Source: Myrmaecium sp. VS I D KN 1
Taxonomy: Eukaryota; Ascomycota; Dothideomycetes; Valsariales; Valsariaceae
Assembly: GCA_019775845.1 (NCBI GenBank)
Contig: JADQAV010000018.1
Coordinates: 193,044-257,043, forward strand
DNA length: 64,000 nucleotides
Direction of reading: 5' to 3'
Made by a program: the position numbers and the translations under genes. The notes beneath the pieces were generated by a model. That model saw only the letters and a program-made list of their open reading frames with translations, did not search any database and was not told the DNA's origin. How positions within the stretch are numbered: the stretch's first letter is position 1; every line of letters starts with the position of its first letter. This document shows, piece after piece, positions 44,687 through 54,056 of the stretch.

Positions 44687-46424
44687 TTATGGCGAGGACC
44701 AGCCGCCGGCGACCTCCACCCATTCTGCAAGACAGCTGCCCTGTTTCCCTTCCACATCAACGATATCCGTGTCGCATTTGCATCGGCATCCTACACCGTT
44801 CTCCTTCTCCGGATCCCATGTCTCCCAATACTCGTCCTCCTCAATTCGCTTCTTCTCATCTAGGGTGGTTTTTTCCAAGTATTTCGGCCTCGGCAACTGA
44901 CGGGCTGGCGCATTGGCTGGACAGTGCTGAATCGTGGTATGCCTATAGCCAAAGTCGCGGAAATAATGAATATCCTTCACGCTCAGCAACGCGCCAGCGG
45001 CCAGAGAGTGGATAGGAGCGTCTCCCCACTGTTGCATATTAGTACTGCATCGAGCAAGGATCACACAACAGCCTTCTGTGACTTACCCGTTCCATCCAGA
45101 ATCCGCCGCTGCGATCCATCATCTCAAAGAAGTCATTGTATTCTTTGCTGCGGAAGAAATCCAACCTAGCGATTTCGAAGTTACTCCAGAAATGACACAT
45201 GTTGTACTTTTCTCCCTCCATGGCTTCCGGGTCGATGTCAGGTAGTGACCCAGCGCCAGGCTCCGTATTGAGTATTTCCTCAGGCAGAGGCTTCTTGTAT
45301 TTCGGATCGTCCTTTGGCAATTCTTCCGGCTTTTCCTCCGGCTTTTCAACGAACATTTCCCACAAGCCTTTGGATGTGAGGTTGTTTAACCGTTTGTAAG
45401 CTGAAGCATATCTGAAGATATTCGGCACTGTCTCCCTGAGTTCTTTCACAGCGATCGTAAAACCATATGTTTTGTTGTTCCGCGCCATATGAATGAAGGG
45501 GTCACTGAAATGATTGTTAGCTAAGTGGGCACTCCGTCCGGCAAGTTACTTACTAAGTGATATCACAGAAATACTTGATGTCGGGCTCCAGTCTCCAATA
45601 CCACTCATACTTCTGGAGCAACTCATGCTTATAGAAAAACCTGTTCAATGTCAGCATAGAACCTGCATTGAAGCATCGGAGCCACTTACCCTGAATAGAA
45701 ACGGCACATGTGATGATAGCTCTCCATACCGCCATACATGATAGCCTGGTCACCTTGTTTTGCGATGCCTTCCTTCGCAACATCCTTATCCGTCCAGCTG
45801 GGGAATCCCCACATGCTCGAGTCAATCTTTCCCCACTCCACGGGCGCGCTCGTATAGTTCATGATCGTCTCTTTGAAAGTGCTATTGAAGTCGCCATCGT
45901 TGAGGAAGACGTAAGGGTAATGGAACCAGCGGTTGAAGTGTCTTTCGATCGATTTGATGGACTGTAGTACTCCATCGAGCTCTTTGTTCCGAGCAAGGAC
46001 CACGAATGCGGCGTTGGCTCGCGGTTCATTCGTTCGCGGCTCAAGACAACCATTGACGAATACCTTGTCATGTTTATCGCTGATGCGTCTGCGAGGGGAG
46101 GCCACGTTAGCTAAGGTCAGAGCTCTATCAGTTGGACCAATCTCCAGGTTACCTTATAGAAGGGGGAGTCCCCGCCGGCATCAAAATCCTCCCGGGTGAG
46201 GATGGATGGCGTACGAACAGTACGAGAATCAATACAATGACGATGCAGGGGAATAGAAGTACAAAGCCAAGCGGAATGGAAATCGAGGAGTTGCCTCTCA
46301 GGCGTATACGTCGGCGGAAGAAAGCGAGCCTCGGGGAGATTCGATCGGCCCTCTTCGAGAGGTCATCTAAGGAGGGGACATTCGAGGAGGGAAGGCCCTT
46401 TCGGAGCCTCTCTACGAGTCCCAT
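44687..46424 (-). CDS. KTR/KRE2-family alpha-1,2-mannosyltransferase (GT15), KTR4-like
   Basis: Minus-strand exons 46424..46153, 46088..45690, 45640..45554, 45504..45087 and 45028..44687 give 505 residues. ATG 46424 (MGLVERLRKGL) is the first ATG of the frame. It precedes a basic stretch and a signal anchor (about 51-70), giving a Golgi type II membrane topology. The GT15 domain (about 105-490) has RANAAFVVLARN, WFHYPYVFLNDGDF, a YEWYWRLEPDIKYFCDITYD run, MARNNKTYGFTIA, a segment around CHFWSNFEIA, GGFWMERWGDAPIH and FGYRHTTIQHCP. It adds alpha-1,2-linked mannose from GDP-mannose to glycoproteins. An acidic, Pro/Lys-rich insert after LTSKGLWEMFVEKP is what makes me think of KTR4. All introns are 49-64 nt. 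Confidence 0.93.
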
Positions 46425-47330
46425 CGGGGCTGAGAGAAGGTCGAAGGCTCGGCCGGCCGCGCGCTGCTGCAACTGTATCGCCGCAAGCGACGCGGTAAGA
46501 GGTGTCCGCTACAGGCAGCGACGTAGCGCTGAGCGCAGCTGATATGTCGCGCCGCCGGAGGGAAAGGCGTGTCAAGTGAGGCCTGCGGGCGTCGATGCAG
46601 GAGAGACGGGGGCGGGAGGCAACAATATCCCCAATGAAAGGACAGAGTTCGCCCGGAACCGCACTGGTGATGGCGCGTGGGTTGCACCCGGAAAGGAGAG
46701 ACACGAGGAGCAACGAGGAGCTGACTCTAAAGGGGGGAACTGCAAACCGTCAAGGTCGTGTCCGGGTGGAAGTAGATTTGGGGGGTTTGGCAACCAAACT
46801 GAGATGACCAGTCCGAGCAATCGGTAGGGTAGCGTTTGCGGCTTGATTAGGCATAGCGTTTGCATCTCAAGGCCTGCGGCATGTCCCCTTATCCCCGGAA
46901 GGCAGGAAGTTGCCACTGGGCATCTGGCTATTCAAGGTAAACGTCTGCATCGACAATAACTTATAATAAAATACTAACATACAGTGCTTGATGCTGCTAA
47001 ATAATCGACAATCTGAGCGGGGATGCAAGCATTCATGGTAAAAAGCTACAGTATGTACATACTGTATGCAGCACCGGATGCGATTCTGATGCTAGCAATC
47101 AGCCAACTACACAATCTTCAGGCAAGACAGAATGCCTCAGACATCCCCTTCAGGGGCCCTGACGAATACCTTTATTCTCTCTTTGCTTCTTCGGCTATTC
47201 AGCCAGTGATGAGCTATCCAAAGTATACAGATCTTGATTATTTTGTAATCAGAGCATCTTACCGATCCGGTTTACGCAAGGTTCCATATTTCGGGATGAC
47301 TGTGGCACAGCTGCTGATCCGTTGCTCGGT
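46425..47330. other. Upstream region of the mannosyltransferase
   Basis: 906 bp from the mannosyltransferase ATG to the LTR-type relic. It carries a 106-codon plus-strand frame (47023-47343) with no recognisable domain, whose 3' end is cut by the relic. It is probably not a gene. Confidence 0.45.
47326..47330. repeat. Target-site duplication TCGGT, left copy
   Basis: Matches 49843-49847 at the other end of the relic. If the terminal T is counted in the repeat instead, the duplication is 4 bp (TCGG). Confidence 0.75.
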
Positions 47331-47475
47331 AATAACCCGATAGAGTATGTAGAGCTTAATAATTCTTAATTAGTACTATCTATGTTATTATAGCTAGCTA
47401 GAGGGAACAGGCCTATAGGAAGGAAAGAAGACTTAACTAGACTACTAAGCTATACTAACTATATTAGGCCTATTA
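47331..47475. repeat. Left terminal direct repeat of the relic
   Basis: 145 bp, collinear with the right repeat. Starts AATAACCCGATAG. The outer part keeps normal composition and the inner part is AT-shifted. Confidence 0.88.
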
Positions 47476-49697
47476 ATATACCCCTTATTTATTAAAGCCC
47501 TTATATTTTAATAAATAATAAATTCCTATATACTTCCTTATATAAATTAATTTAGAGAATAGTAACTATACTTCTTCCTTAAAAAGTTAAGAGAAAAGTA
47601 AGAGAAAGAATAATTTAGGAAGTCTTAACCTTCTTTAATTAGCTAGTATCTAATTTAGTCTTAGAATTTTACCCGGCGTCTTTTAATTAATTAGGAAAGA
47701 GATTATTAATTAAATATTAAGCTAGAATATTAACTGAAGATTCCTAATAAGTATACCTTAAGAATAAGTACGCTTTAAATAATTAAGTAAAGCTCTAAAA
47801 GAGCTAATTATTCTCTTTTTATAGCATAGCTTTAGTCTTTATAGTAATAGCTTTAGCCTTAATAATAGTAGTTTCTAATTCTAGCTTCCTTTTAGTAATA
47901 ATAAGAGTAGTTTACTAAGTAGCTTTTAGGAGTTAAGATTAACGTTTAAATTAAAGATCGGACGTTTTAATCTCCCGATTACGTAAGGCTGTAATAATAT
48001 ATAACCGGTTATATAAGAGGTAAGACTTAATATCCTTAAAAGAGTTAAAGCTAATAGTAAGATTAAGTATAATAAGAGCGTTTAAAGTAAATTAACTATC
48101 TAGTTTTTATTAGATAAGTATCTTATAAAGTTTATATAATTAGAAGTAACTATATCTTAAAGTTACCGAGGTCTACTTTAGAACTTTATAACTTTTTATT
48201 TTATTCTTTTATAAGGTAATTCTAAACTTCTATAAATAATTAAAGAGCTTCCGGAGTATAGTTAAGAAATCCCTAGTTAATCTACTAAAAGTTATTAAGT
48301 TTAGTAAAGTATCGCTAATAAAGTTTTAGATTATCTTTATAAATATTCTTTTTCTACTAATCCTTCCCTCCGCGCTTTTTATAAATATTACCCGTATATC
48401 CTTAAAGCTATTAAGTAGTATTATATAGTTCTTTAGGAACCTATTTTTTTAGTTTCTTAAATTACTTAACTAAAGTACTAGTAGTAGTTAAGGGTAGATT
48501 ACCCTCTCCGCCTAAGTTCTCTTTTAGTAAGATTTAATAAAAAGTATTTATTAATAAGGTAATAACGTCCTTATCTAAAATTAAAAAACTACTTTTCTTT
48601 CTTTTTTCCTCTTCTTCGTCGTCTTTCTATACTCTAATCTCTTTCTTATTTAATAATATTAGGACTCTCGCAGCATCTTTAAACTTAAAGGTAGTATTTA
48701 AAGATAGGAAGGTAGCCGCCTATTATTAGGTTACTTAGTTAGTTATTAAATTTACTATTTTTATTACTACTAGCTCTTTTATTTATAGTAGGAGTTATTC
48801 TTTAATTTACTAAGCTTTAGTAATATACTTTATTATTAGTAACCTTCCTTATTTTAGAGCTTATAGGTATTAGCCTACTTTTATAATTAGATTTACTATA
48901 GTTCCCTTCTTATTCTATTCCTACCTAAGTAATAAGCTTCTAATTACGTTGAAATCCTATTACTACTCTTTAGTTAGAGAGTTAAAGAATTCCTTTATAT
49001 TACCTTTTAAATTATCCTTTAGTATTATCTATTAGACTACTACCTTTTTATCTTCTATTTCTATTATTTAATTTATTAGTCTTACTCTAATCTTTACCCT
49101 TATTATAAACTCTTTAATACTTTCCTACTCCGCCCTATTATATATTCTAACTATAATTATATTTATATTAACTAATATTATTAATAACTTTCTTTTTACT
49201 TTAATCGGCTGCTCCGTTAATAGCTTATTTCTTTTTAAAAGAATAATCTTTAGTTTAAGAGTTATCTCCGTTATTATCCTAGTTATAGTTTAAGCTAAAG
49301 TTAACTAATTATAAGTTCCTTTAGGTTTAATTTCCTCCGTACTAAATTAGTAGGAGGTTTTTATTAATAATACTAAATCTAATAATAACTAATTATAGAT
49401 ACTTTTATCTACTAAAGATCTACGTAGTTTATTCTTTTAACTAAATACCTCTTTCCCTTCTTTATTAGCTTTTCCCTAGTACGTCTTAAAACTTACCTCT
49501 TAATATTACTTCTCCTTCTTACCCTCTTCCTATAAGCTTTATCTTTTTAGCTTTTTTAGAATAGGTACTCCCGCTTATTTAGTTCTTCTAGTCTACCTTC
49601 TAGCGAATCTCGCTCGGTAGTTAAGAGGTCTCTTAGTACTAATATAACTCTTAACCTTAAATTTATAAGAATTTAAGTTATACGTCCGGCTCTAGTT

Positions 49698-49842
49698 AAT
49701 AACCCGATAAAGTATATAAAGCTTAATAATTCTTAATTAGTACTATCTGTGTTATTATAGCTAGCTAGAGGGGACAGGCCCATAGGAAGGAAAGAAGACT
49801 CAACCAGACTGCCAAGCCACACTAACCATATTGGGCCTATCA
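49698..49842. repeat. Right terminal direct repeat of the relic
   Basis: 145 bp, ends GGGCCTATCA. Mirror situation to the left copy: the part facing the interior is AT-shifted and the outer part is clean. Confidence 0.88.
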
Positions 49843-49847
49843 TCGGT
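49843..49847. repeat. Target-site duplication TCGGT, right copy
   Basis: Directly follows the right terminal repeat; pairs with 47326-47330. The following 165 bp, up to the DUF4604 start codon, look free of RIP-like change. Confidence 0.75.
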
Positions 49848-50011
49848 GTGGCGAGTGAGTTCCGCAGCCGCACCCGTGGCGTTGCCGTTTGCTACTCCGT
49901 CCTCAAACACCCGTGACGCCCTTGGACCTGCTTAATCAGAGTACGACAGGGCCAGTGACACCGCGTCGTCCTCGAGCGCGCATCATCGCCATTGTCACTC
50001 TCCGCTGGATC

Positions 50012-50588
50012 ATGGCTTTTCGGGCGAAGGATCTGACCTACGGTGCCGAGCATTCGAATGCCCCCCCAGCATTGAGTCTCTGTGTCGCTTTCTAACCGCC
50101 TGGCAGACTCCAATGAGCCGGCTTTCCTACGCAGACTCAAGGGCCACGCCCGCGACGAAGAGAGCCGGCGCCCCAACCCGTCGGCGGTACGTCCTGAGCG
50201 CCCCAGGCTAACGAACCAGGACGATGAGCCGACCTACGTACTCGAGGGGAGCAATGACGCGGTATCGGAGGATTACCTTGCCCTGGTTACCGGACTGAAA
50301 GATCGTGATGGACAACCGTCCGAAAAGCCCGACGGCGCACCTGTTCCGGCCGAAAATGAGGGTTCAGCGGATGCGCCAGCCAAAGCACGACCTCAAGGCT
50401 CGAATGGCGAGAAGGCGCTGATGTCTGAAGCTGGGGTGGGCGGAAAGAAGAGGAAGGTCGCCAAAGCCGTGGGGGTCACACCAGACGAAGAGGATGGCGA
50501 GAAGCTACCAGGACCAACACGGCACAAACGGCCTAAAAAGAAAGCGAAACCTATCAAGCTCTCCTTCGATGATGGCGAAGATCCTTGA
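50012..50588 (+). CDS. DUF4604 small nuclear-type protein
   Basis: Exons 50012..50042 and 50107..50588 give 170 residues. The 64-nt intron (GTGCCG donor, CTAACC branch, CAG acceptor) restores MAFRAKDLTYDSNEPAFLRRL, the conserved N-terminus of DUF4604 proteins as I know them. The middle is acidic and disordered (DDEPTYVLEGSND; VSEDYLALV). The C-terminus has basic KKRKVAKA and KRPKKKAKPIKLSF blocks that look like nuclear localisation signals and end in the family's IKLSFDDGEDP. The molecular function is not known to me. The start codon is only 169 bp from the LTR-type relic, so the relic lies in or next to its promoter. Confidence 0.85.
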
Positions 50589-50865
50589 AGTCACGGTACC
50601 ACATCCTGGGGACTTGGGACAGCCTCCACCGAACACTTCCACTGGCTCTTGGTCGGTTATACGACATAGAGACTTGCTGTCCGCTCTTGGCCAGCTAGGA
50701 ATACCCGGTCCGCTCTTTTGAAGACAAATAATTGCCCTCTCTTTGCTTAACGTCTTGTAAAAACCTGCAGAAGGGGCTACTCATATGCGTTGCTTGCCAT
50801 AAGCGTGCATGAAGACGGTTGGAAGCAGCGTGAAAGAATATTGTGTTGTCATAGTAAATATAATC

Positions 50866-53282
50866 TTACAGAGGCGGGAGGGTCTCCCTACAATTAGGGC
50901 ACTGTAAGCGATACCTCATCCAGCCCTCCAGACAGTGCGTATGAAACACATGCCTGCAAGGCGTGATCATGTAAGCCCTCCTAGTTAGAAAGCTACTACC
51001 TAGTCCAAAAGCAGGTTCCGCCGACATCTCTCCTGTGTAGACGGGTATGTCGATCTCTAGTGTGCATATTGAGCATTCAAATGTCCGCTCGTATTTTGCG
51101 AGATTTCGAGTAGTTGAGGGGCCCGCTCGTTTGCTTGCTTCCCTTGCAGACTTTTCTATACCGCCGACGGGAAGTAGAGCGCTTTCTTCGTCTTCGCGTA
51201 CAAGTGGATGATAGTCGTAAGCCGGCGGCGCCCAGGCATCTCTTATGAAGAACCGCGGACCGATTATACTCTGACCAATGAGTAGAAGGATTTGGAGAGA
51301 AACCCAGGCAACAAAAACCAGAAAGGTTTGCACATCCCTGGTCGCGAACAGGACGTTTCCCGAATAGGTATAGAAATAGCCAAAGGGGATCAGCCTTACT
51401 ATAGTTTGGCCCAAGACAAATTCCCATCGTAGCGCTTTTCGACAATTGCGCATGGTGTTCCTATAGATTTGTGGACACCAAAATGACAGGTATAGAAAGC
51501 CGATGGTGTTGGCGTAGACTGATCGAAAAAAGATTGGCCATGACAGAGCAATAAGGGACAAAAAGGAGACTACAACTATGAGGAAGAAAAACAGCAGGAG
51601 GAGGTTAGGAAGTTCGGTACGAGACGTCCGAGGCGATGGGTCGGAAGCTTCGGTATCTTGATCGGACGGAACAATGGCAGGCCCTTCGCTATCTTCTCCG
51701 GACTGTCTTCGTGCGGTGGCAGGTAGTGGCAATGGCCCCCCAGTCCCTGTTGTAGGAACCGAATTTGGTCGTGCTGTGTTTGCTCTTGGAGATGGTGCCC
51801 GCTCAGTGGATTGAACCGCCCATATCTCTTGCAGAAACCGCACTTCGAATACGAACGATAAAAGCGCCAGAAACCCTGCGGCGAAGAAGGTAGAGATAGT
51901 CGCGTTCATGAAGCCGAGATAAGATACGAGAACCATCCAAAGGAAACCGTCGCCGAAAGATAGCATAGCAATTGTATAGAAGCTAACTCGGCTTCGGGTC
52001 GACGGAGTGCAGGTTTCTCTATTTTGCCGAATCACCAAAAGTACTTGCGTAGCCAGCAGTACGATTAGAAATATAGACATCAATCTTTGCGAATGAAGGT
52101 ACATTTCGAGTTTTGGGCCTGCTAGGTGACTACTTCCGTCCGTGAAGTCTGGCGGACCCTTAGATTCGATGAGAAACCCGCAATCAGGGGAGAATGCCAC
52201 CATAGACATGCGTAGCGGCGGATAACTTGAGACTGGCGCCCCGGTTGGGAACCTAAGCTCGTGCTCCGCCAGTTGTAAGACGTCGAGTTGGTTCTCGGAC
52301 ATCTCCTCCGTGTGAGGCGACTGCTGGAACTCTTCTTGCTGGAGGTACACTACGTATTCACATTGCGGAGGCGCGTACGGATCGTTTCCCGAGTCGCCCG
52401 GTATTGAGGACCAAGGATTCCATGGCGAATTAGAAGACGATACTTGTTTGTTGATTGTCTCAACGACAGTCTGGCTGAGCAGTTCCTTGGCAGAATGAAA
52501 GCTGCTCAAGGACAATGCCAGGTGAGGCAGCGCGAAGATTCCACCAAACCTGAACGATTAGGACGAGTACCGGGAAACGAGAGGCTCCGGACTTACTTCT
52601 CGCTTGTAGTTGTCAATAGTACTCCTCCGGATATTGGATAATGCACTCCGTGGAGCTTCATTTCCCACCAATTCCCAAATCCGGTGTCCTCTTCCAGTGT
52701 GACAAGAGCGCTGATCTCCCTGGCCGCATCATTGGAACTGGGGGATCGCTCACTTTGAACCTCTTGAAGACGTATCTGAACTGAGCCGGTCGATCCTGAA
52801 ACGTTGCGACCGTAACTATAGGAGGAAGGTGAATCAACCGCTGATAAATTCAGAGAGGAGGGTTGCTTGAGCAAGCCCTTTTCCCTCTGTATCCACTGGC
52901 CGGTCAAGTAACCCGTGACATTGCGGTAGACATATGGACATTCCTGCGCGTCGCATGATAATGATGATGCAGCTTCGGCTTTTCCCTTCAGGAATTCCGT
53001 AGTATATTTTTGAGCTCGAGCTTTGATATCATCAAACTGAAGCCACGCGAACTCGTCCTCCTTCCGAAATCCGGTCAAGTTCAGCCAGCGATCCTGCACC
53101 GGATTAAAAGCACCATAATCAGTACTATTAAGGACTAAGACAGCAGAATGTTCCTGGAGTATATGTTGCTGAGCAATACGTTGCTGTGGGAAGGCTTGTG
53201 GCTGCTCAGGCGTAAACTGCCAGTAGGAAAGTAAGAGTAAGAAGATTATCAAAGGTCGTGGATCTGCACGTGTATTATCCAT
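50866..53282 (-). CDS. dscA: Dsc1/Tul1 transmembrane RING E3 ubiquitin ligase
   Basis: Minus-strand exons 53282..52597 and 52549..50866 give 789 residues. The 47-nt intron (GTAAGT, CAG) restores TTTSEKFGGIFALPHLALS. There is an N-terminal hydrophobic signal (about 10-22), a luminal domain with several N-x-S/T sites (about 25-330), about seven membrane segments (about 350-700), and a C-terminal RING-H2 finger beginning ECSICTLEIDIPVY and ending CRHVFHTHCLEGWM then CPNC. In Aspergillus this is DscA of the Golgi Dsc ligase, required for cleavage of the sterol regulator SrbA and for hypoxia growth; yeast Tul1 sorts membrane proteins. No gene for another Dsc subunit was recognised in this window. 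Confidence 0.94.
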
Positions 53283-54056
53283 TTATAATGGGACTGATAA
53301 ATGTATGATGACTGGAGAACGCTGGAAATGGACTGAAATGCGATGCCAGAAACCGCCTGAGCTAATGTTTAAGGTAGCCAGCAGCCCATGATTCGGCGAG
53401 CGCACTCGAAATACCAAGTAGGGTCTAGGTAAGGTAAGGTGCCTGAGGTGACGAGAGGTCGGATTTAGGAAGATTATTCCTCCGCTAAAGAGTGACCTAA
53501 GGTAAGCCTAGATAAGGTACCTAAGTATTATTTACCTGGAGAGATTTCTTAATTTATATATAATAAATTAATAAATTAATTAATAATTAATACTTATTCT
53601 TATTAGATTTCCCTATAGAAACCTTTTAAAGATAGATTTTAATATTTAAATTAAATATAAGTTGCTAGATTAGACTATAAGTTATAATATAATAAATAGA
53701 GTAATAGAATTATTAATATTCCTTATATTTAGTCTCATTCTAGTACTACTTCTATTCTGTTTTTCAAGATAGTATAACTTATAAACTGGAAAAGTCTCTT
53801 TGATAATATATAAAGTAGATATATTACGTGCGATGATTGAATGAGCGTATATTCTTCTCAAGGTCGCTCGGTCTCTAAAGACGGAGATCCCACGTTATAT
53901 ACAAAGAATTGAGAAGCGTCTGTAGTGGAGCTTGAGGACCCATCAAAGATTTTGTATAGAGATAAGGAGGAAAAAAGCAGCAAGAGTGAGGGTATGCGCG
54001 CCGCCTTGAACACCAGAACTGACGCCAGGACTCCAAAACCAGAAAAACTTGCTGTC
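53283..54056. other. Intergenic region with AT-rich patch
   Basis: 774 bp between the DscA start and FZO1 stop. The half near DscA has several CTAAGGTA/GGTACCTA motifs (53420-53530). 53540-53760 is strongly AT-rich with TpA excess, like the relic at 47-50 kb, and may be a small degraded repeat copy. No coding frame recognised. Confidence 0.5.
53540..53760. repeat. AT-rich, RIP-like patch
   Basis: About 220 bp with strong A+T and TpA bias and sharp change from the GC-rich flanks. Resembles the interior of the relic at 47-50 kb in composition. No terminal repeats or duplicated target site found, so its origin is uncertain. Confidence 0.45.

Larger units (their letters stand above)
47331..49842. 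mobile_element. RIP-like degraded LTR-type retroelement relic (family unassigned)
   Basis: A 2,512-bp fossil element. Its ends are 145-bp direct repeats (47331-47475 and 49698-49842) that align without gaps and differ at about 15 positions, all transitions. A TCGGT duplication lies just outside both ends (47326-47330 and 49843-49847), the size made by LTR-element integrases. The interior (2,222 bp) is extremely rich in A+T and TpA, with no frame of even 60 codons; it is thoroughly broken. No primer-binding site, polypurine tract or gag/pol motif could be identified, so family and orientation are open. The interior is too short for an intact Ty1 or Ty3 element, so it was either non-autonomous or already deleted. 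Age cannot be read from the repeats because RIP-like mutation, not clock-like drift, dominates. Confidence 0.85.
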
